DNA of 64,000 nucleotides from assembly GCF_037204085.1 (NCBI RefSeq), contig NZ_JBBCBW010000001.1, forward strand, positions 1 to 64,000, written 5' to 3'. The stretch's first letter is position 1, and the number at the start of each line of letters is the position of its first letter. The notes beneath the pieces are model-generated. The model did no database searches, was not told where the DNA came from, and saw only the letters and a list, made by a program, of their open reading frames with translations. Made by a program: the position numbers and the translations under genes. Positions 36,504-44,567 of the stretch are shown here, in pieces. The stretch is from Variovorax sp037204085. GTDB taxonomy: Bacteria; Pseudomonadota; Gammaproteobacteria; Burkholderiales; Burkholderiaceae_C.

Positions 36504-37115
36504 TTACTTGCGCATGACCTTTTCGGAAGGCGTCAGTGCTTCGATGTAGGCCGGGCGCGAGAAGATGCGCTCAGCGTACTTCAGAAGCGGCGCCGCGTTC
36601 TTGCTGAGGTCGATGCCGTAGTAGTCGAGGCGCCAGAGCAGCGGCGCAATGGCCACGTCGAGCATCGAGAAGTTGTCGCCCAGCATGTACTTGTTCTTGA
36701 GGAACACGGGTGCGAGCTGCGTGAGCCGGTCGCGAATGTGCGAGCGGGCCTTTTCGAGCGCCTTTTCGTTGCCCTTGGCAGTGCGGTTCTCGAGCGTGGC
36801 CACGTGCACGAAGAGTTCCTTCTCGAAGTTGAGCAGGAACAGGCGCACGCGGGCGCGGTCGACCGGGTCGCCGGGCATCAGCTGGGGATGCGGAAAGCGC
36901 TCGTCGATGTACTCGTTGATGATGTTCGACTCGTACAGGATCAGGTCGCGCTCGACGAGAATGGGCACCTGGCCGTACGGGTTCATCACGCTGATGTCTT
37001 CGGGCTTGTTGTAGAGGTCGACGTCGCGGATTTCGAAATCCATGCCCTTTTCGAACAACACGAACCGGCAGCGGTGGGAAAAGGGGCAGGTCGTTCCTGA
37101 ATACAAGACCATCAT
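36504..37115 (-). CDS. sspA: Stringent starvation protein A (GST-fold)
   Basis: A 203-residue RNA-polymerase-associated protein with a glutathione-S-transferase fold that affects stress and stationary-phase transcription. The N-terminal thioredoxin-like domain has YSGTTCPFSHRCRFVLFEKG and NPYGQVPILVERDL; the helical C-terminal domain follows. Two ATGs are adjacent (37115 and 37112). It lies between the petABC terminator and sspB. Confidence 0.94.
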   Translation of the reverse strand: MMVLYSGTTCPFSHRCRFVLFEKGMDFEIRDVDLYNKPEDISVMNPYGQVPILVERDLILYESNIINEYIDERFPHPQLMPGDPVDRARVRLFLLNFEKELFVHVATLENRTAKGNEKALEKARSHIRDRLTQLAPVFLKNKYMLGDNFSMLDVAIAPLLWRLDYYGIDLSKNAAPLLKYAERIFSRPAYIEALTPSEKVMRK

Positions 37116-37129
37116 GGCGAGAGACTCCT

Positions 37130-37168
37130 AAAAATCAAAAAGAGTGGGTCGCGTTGGCAACCCACTCT
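37130..37168 (-). terminator. Rho-independent terminator of the petABC operon
   Basis: On the minus strand a 9-base-pair stem (AGAGTGGGT with ACCCACTCT, loop of 10) is followed by TTTTGATTTTT. It lies 43 bases after the petC stop and 15 bases before the sspA start, and so separates the two operons. Confidence 0.9.
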
Positions 37169-37210
37169 GTGGGACCGGACGCACGGGGCGCCCGGTCGGC
37201 GTGGACGGAA

Positions 37211-37984
37211 CTACTTGACGTCTTTCCAGTACGAGGCGTTCAGTCGCCACACGAAAACCAACGACATGGCCAGGAACAGCAGCACCCACACGCCGATGCG
37301 GATGCGCGTGTTCTGTGCCGGCTCGGCCATCCATTGCAGATAGCCCACCAGGTCGCCCACGGCATTGTCGAACTGCAGCGGCGTCATGGTGCCGGGGGTG
37401 ACTTGCTCCCAGCCCTTGAACACTTCGGTGGCGTGGCCGTGCTGCTCGACCTTGGTGTAGACCGGGCGGCGCTCGCCTTGCAGCTCCCACAGCGGGTTGG
37501 GCATGGCAACGCTCGGGAACACGAGGTTGTTCCAGCCGGTGGCCTTGGTGTCGTCGCGGTAGTAGGTGCGCAGGTAGGTGTACAGGTAGTCGGCACCGGT
37601 GCCGCCGTGGCCGGCGCGCGAGCGCGCGACCAGGGTCAGGTCGGGCGGCGTGGTGCCGAACCAGTCCTTGGCCTGGCGTGCGTCGATGTTGGCCTTCATG
37701 GTCTCGCCGACCTTGTCGGTCGAGAACAGCAGGTTGTCCTTGATCTGCTGCTCGGAAATGCCGATGTCCTGCAGGCGGTTGTAGCGCATGAAGGCCGCGG
37801 AGTGGCAGTTGAGGCAGTAGTTGACGAACAGCTTGGCGCCGTTCTGAAGGGAGGCGACGTCGGTGGTCTTGTTGGGCGCCTTGTCCCATGCAATACCGCC
37901 GGATTCGGCCGACGCGGCTGCGGAAAAGGTCAGGCCCAGTGCCAGGCCCACAACCGCGAGCCAGCCAGAAATGCTTTTCTTCAT
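37211..37984 (-). CDS. petC: Ubiquinol-cytochrome c reductase, cytochrome c1
   Basis: A 257-residue c-type cytochrome of the bc1 complex, which passes electrons from the Rieske protein to cytochrome c. The signal peptide covers about 1-26 (cleaved after ASA). Heme binding is by CLNCH (Cys57, Cys60, His61), a methionine ligand candidate lies in VAMPNPLWE, and a C-terminal anchor (IGVWVLLFLAMSLVFVW) holds it in the membrane. It is the last gene of petABC and is followed by a clear terminator. Confidence 0.95.
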   Translation of the reverse strand: MKKSISGWLAVVGLALGLTFSAAASAESGGIAWDKAPNKTTDVASLQNGAKLFVNYCLNCHSAAFMRYNRLQDIGISEQQIKDNLLFSTDKVGETMKANIDARQAKDWFGTTPPDLTLVARSRAGHGGTGADYLYTYLRTYYRDDTKATGWNNLVFPSVAMPNPLWELQGERRPVYTKVEQHGHATEVFKGWEQVTPGTMTPLQFDNAVGDLVGYLQWMAEPAQNTRIRIGVWVLLFLAMSLVFVWRLNASYWKDVK

Positions 37985-38013
37985 CGTGTTTCTCTCGAGC
38001 TCTCTTGGGCTTC

Positions 38014-39450
38014 TCAGTGGGCGGCGAAGGTCACGCGGTCGGGCACGGGCTTGAACTCGCCCTTGCTGCTCCACCAGGGCATGAGCAGGAAGAAACCGAA
38101 GTAGAAAAGCGTGCCGATCTGGGAGATGGTCTGCGCGATGTCGAGCGCGAACGAACCGATGACCAGGTTGCCCCAGACGCCGGGCGCCTGGATACCCAGG
38201 TAGCCAAGGATCAGGAAGAGGAACACGAAGACGCCGTAGACATACTTGTGCCAGCCCGGACGATAGCGGATCGACTTGACTTCGCTCTTGTCCAGCCAGG
38301 GCAGGAAGAACAGGATGATGACCGAACCGCCCATCACGACCACGCCCCAGAACTTGGCGTCGAAGGCCTTGAGCAGGAAGATCGCCACGGCCGCCACCAC
38401 GACGACCGCGATTTTGAGCGCGGTGCCCGACTTGCCCTTGACGAAGTTCAGGATGGCCGCCAGGCCGATGATCAGCGCGAACACGTTGACCATGTCGTCG
38501 GTGGTTGCACGCAGCATCGAATAGAACGGCGTGAAGTACCAGACCGGCGCAATGTGGTTGGGCGTCTTGAGCGAATCGGCCGGAATGAAGTTGTTGTACT
38601 CCAGGAAGTACCCACCTGCTTCGGGCGCGAAGAACACCACGGCCGAGAAGATCGTGAGGAACACCACCACGCCGAAGATGTCGTGCACCGTGTAGTACGG
38701 GTGCGACGGGATGCCGTCGAGCGGATGGCCATCAGGGCCGCGCTTGGCCTTGATCTCGATGCCGTCGGGGTTGTTGGAACCCACTTCGTGCAGCGCGATC
38801 AGGTGAGCCACCACAAGGCCGAGCAGCACCAGCGGCACGGCAATCACGTGGAAGCTGAAGAAGCGGTTGAGCGTTGCGTCGCTCACCACGTAGTCGCCGC
38901 GGATCAGCAGCGCCAGGTCAGGACCGATGAACGGGATGGCGGCGAACAGGTTCACGATCACCTGGGCGCCCCAGTAGCTCATCTGGCCCCAAGGCAGCAG
39001 GTAGCCCATGAAGGCTTCGGCCATCAGGCACAGGAAGATTGCGCAGCCGAACACCCAGATCAGCTCGCGCGGCTTGCGGTAGCTGCCGTACATGAGGCCG
39101 CGGAACATGTGCAGGTACACCACGATGAAGAACGCCGAGGCGCCCGTCGAGTGGATGTAGCGGATGAGCCAGCCCCAGGGCACGTCGCGCATGATGTACT
39201 CGACCGATGCGAACGCCTGGTTCGCGTCGGGCTTGTAGTGCATCACCAGGAAGATGCCGGTCACGATCTGGATCACGAGGACCAGCATCGCGAGCGAGCC
39301 GAAGATGTACCAGAAGTTGAAGTTCTTCGGCGCGTAGTACTTGCCCCACTGGTCGTTCCAGAGCTTGGTCAGCGGGAAGCGGTTGTCGACCCAGTTGAGC
39401 AGCTTCTCGCCGGCGGGCGCGTTGGGGGAAATTTCGTGGAATTCAGCCAT
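38014..39450 (-). CDS. petB: Ubiquinol-cytochrome c reductase, cytochrome b
   Basis: A 478-residue integral membrane subunit of complex III with the quinol oxidation and reduction sites and two b hemes. The N-terminal part has WYIFGSLAMLVLVIQIVTGI and HSTGASAFFIVVYLHMFRGL (heme histidines in helices B and D). The Qo motif PEW is replaced here by PVW in NHIAPVWYFTPFYSML. The C-terminal domain has additional spans. It lies between petA and petC. Confidence 0.95.
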   Translation of the reverse strand: MAEFHEISPNAPAGEKLLNWVDNRFPLTKLWNDQWGKYYAPKNFNFWYIFGSLAMLVLVIQIVTGIFLVMHYKPDANQAFASVEYIMRDVPWGWLIRYIHSTGASAFFIVVYLHMFRGLMYGSYRKPRELIWVFGCAIFLCLMAEAFMGYLLPWGQMSYWGAQVIVNLFAAIPFIGPDLALLIRGDYVVSDATLNRFFSFHVIAVPLVLLGLVVAHLIALHEVGSNNPDGIEIKAKRGPDGHPLDGIPSHPYYTVHDIFGVVVFLTIFSAVVFFAPEAGGYFLEYNNFIPADSLKTPNHIAPVWYFTPFYSMLRATTDDMVNVFALIIGLAAILNFVKGKSGTALKIAVVVVAAVAIFLLKAFDAKFWGVVVMGGSVIILFFLPWLDKSEVKSIRYRPGWHKYVYGVFVFLFLILGYLGIQAPGVWGNLVIGSFALDIAQTISQIGTLFYFGFFLLMPWWSSKGEFKPVPDRVTFAAH

Positions 39451-39464
39451 GTTCTTCTTCTGCC

Positions 39465-40079
39465 TCAGGCCTTCTTGTCTTCGCCGATGAGCAACTTGGT
39501 GTCCGACACGTACATGTGCGGGGGCACCGGCAGGTTGTCAGGCGCGGGCTTGTTCTTGAAGACGCGGCCGGCCAGGTCGAAGGTGGAACCGTGGCAGGGG
39601 CACAGGAAGCCGCCTTCCCAGTCGTTCGGCAGCGAAGGCTGCGGGCCGGCCTGGAGCCGGTCGACGGGCGAACAGCCGAGGTGGGTGCAGATACCCACCA
39701 CCACCAGCACGTCGGGCTTGATAGAGCGGTGCTGGTTTTGCGCGTATTCGGGGGTGAACTCGTCGGGGTGCCGCTTGGAGAGCGGATCGGCCAGCTGGCC
39801 GTCGAGCTTGGCGAGCTCGGCCACCTGCTCGGGCGAACGCTTGAGGATCCAGACGGGCTTGCCGCGCCATTCGACGGTGATCTTCTCGCCGACCTTGAGG
39901 CCCGCAATGTCCACCTCGACCGCAGCGCCCGCGGCCTTGGCCTTTTCGGAGGGCTGGAAAGTACTTACGAAGGGAATCGCGGTGGCCACGCCTCCCGCTA
40001 CGCCGGCACAGCTGGATGCGATTAACCACGTCCGCTTGCTTGTGTCGATCCGGGGGGAGCCGGAGGTCATGTCACTCAT
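39465..40079 (-). CDS. petA: Ubiquinol-cytochrome c reductase, Rieske iron-sulfur subunit
   Basis: A 204-residue subunit. An N-terminal anchor (about residues 17-40, after SKRTW) precedes the Rieske domain. The 2Fe-2S ligands are Cys131 and His133 in CTHLGC and Cys160 and His163 in CPCHGS, with the disulfide cysteines Cys136 and Cys162. It is the first gene of petABC; the start lies next to a 295-base AT-rich intergenic region shared with the exopolysaccharide operon on the other strand. Confidence 0.96.
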   Translation of the reverse strand: MSDMTSGSPRIDTSKRTWLIASSCAGVAGGVATAIPFVSTFQPSEKAKAAGAAVEVDIAGLKVGEKITVEWRGKPVWILKRSPEQVAELAKLDGQLADPLSKRHPDEFTPEYAQNQHRSIKPDVLVVVGICTHLGCSPVDRLQAGPQPSLPNDWEGGFLCPCHGSTFDLAGRVFKNKPAPDNLPVPPHMYVSDTKLLIGEDKKA

Positions 40080-40374
40080 GGGGATCCTCTAAGTCTTCTT
40101 CGCTGGAGCAGGGTCAACCGGCGATTGTAGCGGGCTGTTGCGGGCATATTCAACGCCGCGGGTCCGGAGCACGCCCGAACGCGCCTCTCCGGCGCCCTTG
40201 GAAGATCAATTAAGAACAATTAATTAGTATTTATTTGCAACTTATTTACAAGACATTTCGACACAACGATTTGCACCAACAAAGCGTCGCAAAAGGCTAA
40301 ATTAGTTGCGGCACACTTCGCTAGCTGCTAATCTTGTTCCAACTGTTAATCGTCAAATCAAAAGGATGTTTGCC
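40080..40374. promoter_or_regulatory. Divergent regulatory region between petABC and the Gfc-like operon
   Basis: 295 bases without a gene. The half near 40200-40300 is strikingly AT-rich for this genome and carries two TCAATTAA/ACAATTAA motifs 10 bases apart. The spacing and composition suggest a regulated promoter for the plus-strand exopolysaccharide genes. No sigma-54 -24/-12 element or clear -35/-10 pair was found by eye. Confidence 0.6.
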
Positions 40375-40671
40375 ATGAAAATCAAGACTCTGGTTTCCGC
40401 AACCGTCATTGCAGCTGCGAGCATTTCTTCGGCTCTGGCGCAAGCCCCGACCCCGACGCCTCCCGTTCAAACGCCCGGCCCGCAGCCGGCAAGCGCCACC
40501 GGCGCAACCAACTCCGCGTTCGGCCGCATCACTGCCGGCCAAGCTGGCGGCATAGCAGCCAGCGTCGGCCTGGCAGCTGCCGTTGCCAGTGGCAACGGGG
40601 GCAACAGCGGTGGCGGTAGCGGCACCGGCGGTACGGGCGGCACCGGTACAGGTACCACCGGCACGAATTGA
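40375..40671 (+). CDS. Small secreted Gly/Thr-rich protein, YjbE/GfcA-like
   Basis: 98 residues: a signal peptide (1 to about 22, cleaved after ALA), a Pro/Thr stretch (APTPTPPVQTPGPQP), a hydrophobic Ala/Gly segment (GIAASVGLAAAVAS) and a C-terminal Gly/Ser/Thr tail. This layout matches E. coli YjbE, the first gene of yjbEFGH, and loosely GfcA. The role there is unknown but needed for, or linked to, exopolysaccharide output. AAAGGA lies 9-14 bases before ATG 40375. The stop overlaps the next start (TTGA). Confidence 0.75.
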   Translation: MKIKTLVSATVIAAASISSALAQAPTPTPPVQTPGPQPASATGATNSAFGRITAGQAGGIAASVGLAAAVASGNGGNSGGGSGTGGTGGTGTGTTGTN

Positions 40672-41429
40672 TCGTGCGGGCCCTCCTGACGGGAGGGCAC
40701 TCGCTGAAAAGTCCGCGCGTGGGCCACGCCACGCGACTTGTTGAATGCTGTCTTTTGGCGGCATTTCTTTTGGGCGTTGGCGGCTGTTCTTCCGGCTCTT
40801 CTGCCATGCTGGCAACGGCGCGGCATATATATAACGGCGCCCCTCCGGCGCCCCTGCCCGCCTTTAATCCTAATTACCGCTATTTGCGTGTAGCCACCGG
40901 CGACCAGACGGTGTTCATGGTGCTCGGCTATATCGACAAGCGTCCCGAAGGTGCGGTCGAGGTCTGGTACAGCGGCAGCGGCGAGGTCGTCAGGCTGCTC
41001 GATGGACGCCTGGTGGGAACCACCGGCCTTTCCACCGATTGGCGGGAGGTGCGGTTCTCGGGCCTGCCCGCCTGGACGGCCGATGTGGCCAGCACGCCCC
41101 CGGCGAAGAGCTATCAACGCCAGCGCGACATGATGCCGGGCTACCGTTTCGGCATTCGCGACGAGATCGTGCTGGCGCCGATTGCCGCACCGCAGCAAGT
41201 CGCCCTGGCTGGCACGGCGGCTGCTTCCCTGCGCTGGTACGAGGAGCGCAGCGTTTCCCGGCCGGCAAGCGCCTCGCTGCCTCCCGCGCGCTTCGGCGTC
41301 TCGCAAGCGGGCGGTACCCCTCGGGTCGTTTATTCCGAGCAATGTATTTCCAATGATCTGTGTATGAGTTTCGAGCAGTGGACGCCTTCTTCCCCAGCAC
41401 CCGTCGCAGCGGCGAGCGCTGGTACATGA
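40668..41429 (+). CDS. YjbF/GfcB family outer-membrane lipoprotein
   Basis: Up to 253 residues. The lipobox LLGVGGC at about residue 40 (Cys followed by SSGSS) marks a lipoprotein that is not held in the inner membrane. The mature domain with YNGAPPAPLPAFNPNYRYLR, VFMVLGYID and EVWYSGSGEVVRLLDGRL is the YjbF/GfcB fold. In E. coli these proteins are required for group 4 capsule or Yjb polysaccharide. The start is uncertain: TTG 40668 fits the overlap pattern, while GTG 40674 or GTG 40719 would give a more typical signal length. Confidence 0.83.
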   Translation: MIVRALLTGGHSLKSPRVGHATRLVECCLLAAFLLGVGGCSSGSSAMLATARHIYNGAPPAPLPAFNPNYRYLRVATGDQTVFMVLGYIDKRPEGAVEVWYSGSGEVVRLLDGRLVGTTGLSTDWREVRFSGLPAWTADVASTPPAKSYQRQRDMMPGYRFGIRDEIVLAPIAAPQQVALAGTAAASLRWYEERSVSRPASASLPPARFGVSQAGGTPRVVYSEQCISNDLCMSFEQWTPSSPAPVAAASAGT

Positions 41430-44400
41430 GCCGTTTGCTTCTTCGTGGCTCCGGCAGACAACCCTGGCCTCTCCGCGCGGTGGTGGCGTGCGCGCTCGCG
41501 GCCAGTTGCGCCGCGGCGGCCCAGCCCCTGGGCAGCAGCCCCGTCGACAACAAGACACCAGCCAACGATGCCGACATCCGCCCCGGCGAGCGCCTGAGTG
41601 CCTGGCTGCTGCGGCAGCCAGCCGAAACAGCGGCGCCCGGGTTGTCGTGGCGCATTCCGCAGGAACGGCTGGCGCAGCAATTTTTGAAGAACCAGGTGCT
41701 GCTGCGGCTCGAGGCCGCCAGGCGGCGCGCCCCCCGGGCCGAACAGGCCCGGCGCCAGCAGCTGATCGCATGGCTGCAGAACCTTCCCGTCACGGGGCGG
41801 GTTGCGCTCGGCATCGTGGACCCGCGCTGGCTCGAGGCGCACCCCGAAGAAGATCCGGTGCTCACGGCCGGGCAGCAACTCATTGCGCCTCCGCCAGTCC
41901 TGAGCACCATTTCGGTGGTGCAGCCCGACGGGCGGCTCTGCCAGGTGGCGCACGAACCCGGCCGCACGGCATGGGACTACGTGGCGGCCTGCGATCCCGA
42001 AGGCAAGCACGACTGGGCCTGGGTGGCGCAGCCCGACGGCCGCACCGCGCGGGTCGGCATGGCAAAGTGGAATGCGCACCCGTCGGACGAGCCGGCACCT
42101 GGCGCCTGGGTATGGGCGGCACCTCGAGGCATGGGCGACCTGGAAGCAGCTTCCGAAGGGCTGATCAAGTTTCTCGCAACGCAAGGGCCGTCGCCGCAGG
42201 GCAATACGGCGGCAGAAACGCCCGCCGTAGCTACCGCCCTTGCCGCCAGCGCTCCTGCAGCATCTGCGGCTGCGGCACCTGCGGCCATTCCATTGGCGGC
42301 AGAGCCCTCTCCGCCGGCCACCCCGTTCCAGCCTACGAGCGTTTCGGTGCGCCCCGAGGCGGCACCGCAGTACCGCGCGCTGCAGCCCAGCGGCAATGAC
42401 TGGGGCGAAACCGGCTTGCTGCAGACGCCCTCCGCCCGCATGGGCCAGACGGGGGACATGCGCACCTCCATCACGCATGTCTCGCCCTATACGCGGCTGA
42501 ACGTGATGTTCCAGCCGCTGGATTGGCTGGAAGCCGGCTTCCGCTACACGTCCATCGGCAACCGCATCTACGGCATCGGCCTGAGCAACCAGGACTACAA
42601 GGACAAGAGCATCGACTTCAAGGCGCGGCTGTGGAAAGAGTCCGCCTACCTCCCTGAAGTGGCGCTGGGCTTTCGCGACATCGGCGGTACGGGCCTCTTT
42701 TCGTCCGAGTACCTGGTCGCGAGCAAGCGCCACGGCGACCTGGATTTCAGCCTAGGCATCGGCTGGGGCTACATGGGCAGCAGCGGCAACATCAGCAACC
42801 CGTTCGGCTTGCTGAGCAGCCGCTTCAAGACCCGCGTCAGCGAGACCACATGGGGCGGCGCCAACTTCGGCCGGCTCTTTCGCGGACCCACCGCACTCTT
42901 CGGCGGCGTGCAATGGCGCACGCCCTGGGACCCGCTCACGCTCAAGCTCGAGTTCGAGGGCAACAACTACAAGAACGAGCCACTCAACAACGACCAGCCG
43001 CGGCGCTCTCCGATCAACATCGGCCTGGAATACCGCTACGCCCCGGGCGTGACCTTTTCTGCCGGCCTGGAGCGCGGCAACAAGGTGATGGTGGGCCTCA
43101 CGCTGCAGACCAACCTGGCGAACATGCAGATGGCCAAGACGGCGGATCCCCCGGCGCCCCGCTTTTCGCCAACGCCACCCGCCACTTCGCCAGGCTGGCC
43201 CGCCACCGCGGCCGACATCGAAAGCCGCACCGAGTGGACCGTCCAGCGCATTGCGCCGCAAGGCCAGATGCTGCACGTGTGGATCACCGAAAGCGCCACC
43301 GTCTACCGCAACGCGCGCGTCGAGCAGATCATTGCCGTGCTGCACCGCGATGCGCCCGGCTCGATCAAGAACTTCGTGATCCACTATTCGGAACGCGGCT
43401 TGCCCATGCATGCGCAAGTGATCGACCGGAACGAATGGGTCACGGCGCACTACCAGGCGCAAACGCCGAGCGAAGCGCGCACGGCCAGCCAGCGCGACTA
43501 CGCGCCTCCGCCCATCGGCGCGGACTTCCAGCCCCCCAACATTTCGAATGCCAATGCGGCCATCGCCTCGAGGGACGCCCCCGGCATCGCGGACGACAAC
43601 AAGGCGCTCGCGCCGTGGGAGCGCCGCACCCCCAAATTCAGCATCGGCCTGACACCCAGCCTCGGCCAGATCCTGGGCGGCCCCAATGCGTTCGTGCTCT
43701 ACCAGATCGGCGTGCAGGCGGTTGCCGAATACCGCTTCACGCCGAGCACGTGGGTCAACGGTGCGCTGAACCTGCGCCTGCTCGACAACTTCGACAAGTT
43801 CACCTACACGGCGCCCAGCAACCTGCCGCGCGTGAGAACCCTGCAGCGCGAGTTCGTTACCGCCAAGCGCCTGACCATGCCGGTGCTGCAGCTGACGCAC
43901 GTCGGCAGGCTCACGGACAACCAGTACTACAGCGTGTACGGCGGTGCGCTGGAAAGCATGTACGCGGGCGTGGGCGCGGAATGGCTCTATCGGCCATGGC
44001 GCAGCCGCATGGCCATCGGCATCGACTTCAACCATGTGCGCCAACGCGACTTCGACCAGGACTTCGGCCTGCGCGACTACAAGGTCAACACCGGCCACGC
44101 CACGCTCTATTGGGACACCGGCTGGAACGGCATCCTGGCCAAGATCAGCGCGGGCCAGTACCTGGCGGGCGACCGCGGGGTCACCATCGACATCAGCCGC
44201 CGCTTCGACAACGGCGTGGTGCTCGGCGCCTACGCCACCAAGACCAACATCTCGGCCAGGCAGTTCGGCGAAGGCAGCTTCGACAAGGGCATCTACATCT
44301 CGGTGCCCTTCGATGCGCTGCTGCCGCGCTCGAACAAGTTCACCGCCAACTTCGCATGGGCGCCGCTGGTGCGCGACGGCGGTGCGCGCCTGGGCCGCAT

Positions 44401-44515
44401 CCACCCGCTGTACGAAATGACGTCCGCGCGCGACCCGAGTGCCTTCAAGTTCGGCCCGCCGGACAGCGGTGCCCCGGGCACGGGCGACAACATCCTGAAG
44501 TTCGAACGGCGCTAG
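41426..44515 (+). CDS. GfcC(YjbG)-GfcD(YjbH) fusion, exopolysaccharide outer-membrane protein
   Basis: 1029 residues. After a signal peptide (about 1-34) comes a GfcC/YjbG-like part (about 40-260). Its marks are DIRPGERLSAWLL, PVTGRVALGIVDPRWLEAHP, WVAQPDGRTARVGMAKWN and PAPGAWVWA. An Ala/Pro-rich linker (about 265-320) leads to a YjbH/GfcD part (about 325-1029) with GLLQTPSARMG, FRYTSIGNRIYG and ALGFRDIGGTGLFSSEYLVA. YjbH-type proteins are large predicted outer-membrane beta barrels. In E. coli the two are separate genes. It starts by ATGA overlap with the lipoprotein gene. The roles in polysaccharide export are from family knowledge. Confidence 0.88.
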   Translation: MSRLLLRGSGRQPWPLRAVVACALAASCAAAAQPLGSSPVDNKTPANDADIRPGERLSAWLLRQPAETAAPGLSWRIPQERLAQQFLKNQVLLRLEAARRRAPRAEQARRQQLIAWLQNLPVTGRVALGIVDPRWLEAHPEEDPVLTAGQQLIAPPPVLSTISVVQPDGRLCQVAHEPGRTAWDYVAACDPEGKHDWAWVAQPDGRTARVGMAKWNAHPSDEPAPGAWVWAAPRGMGDLEAASEGLIKFLATQGPSPQGNTAAETPAVATALAASAPAASAAAAPAAIPLAAEPSPPATPFQPTSVSVRPEAAPQYRALQPSGNDWGETGLLQTPSARMGQTGDMRTSITHVSPYTRLNVMFQPLDWLEAGFRYTSIGNRIYGIGLSNQDYKDKSIDFKARLWKESAYLPEVALGFRDIGGTGLFSSEYLVASKRHGDLDFSLGIGWGYMGSSGNISNPFGLLSSRFKTRVSETTWGGANFGRLFRGPTALFGGVQWRTPWDPLTLKLEFEGNNYKNEPLNNDQPRRSPINIGLEYRYAPGVTFSAGLERGNKVMVGLTLQTNLANMQMAKTADPPAPRFSPTPPATSPGWPATAADIESRTEWTVQRIAPQGQMLHVWITESATVYRNARVEQIIAVLHRDAPGSIKNFVIHYSERGLPMHAQVIDRNEWVTAHYQAQTPSEARTASQRDYAPPPIGADFQPPNISNANAAIASRDAPGIADDNKALAPWERRTPKFSIGLTPSLGQILGGPNAFVLYQIGVQAVAEYRFTPSTWVNGALNLRLLDNFDKFTYTAPSNLPRVRTLQREFVTAKRLTMPVLQLTHVGRLTDNQYYSVYGGALESMYAGVGAEWLYRPWRSRMAIGIDFNHVRQRDFDQDFGLRDYKVNTGHATLYWDTGWNGILAKISAGQYLAGDRGVTIDISRRFDNGVVLGAYATKTNISARQFGEGSFDKGIYISVPFDALLPRSNKFTANFAWAPLVRDGGARLGRIHPLYEMTSARDPSAFKFGPPDSGAPGTGDNILKFERR

Positions 44516-44567
44516 GGCTCGCGCCCTTGCGCCCCTTCTGTCCCTTGCGCCCCTTTCGTCGCCAGGT

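Noticed and set aside
37888..40092. 734-residue open frame on the plus strand across petABC
   Set aside because: It lies antisense to petB and petA, whose heme and Rieske motifs are clear. The translation is a His/Asp/Glu/Arg-rich shadow typical of high-GC third-position bias.
40080..40374. Sigma-54 promoter or JUMPstart element upstream of the polysaccharide genes
   Set aside because: GG and GC dinucleotides near 40310 do not have the required 10-base spacing, and no GGCGGTAG ops core is present in either polysaccharide promoter region.
40613..40665. Possible tandem-repeat or CRISPR-like array in the Gly/Thr-rich region
   Set aside because: The repeats are irregular codons for Gly, Ser and Thr inside the small secreted protein, with no spacer structure.
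42752..44404. 550-residue open frame on the minus strand
   Set aside because: It is antisense to the YjbH-like part of the fusion protein, with the same shadow composition.
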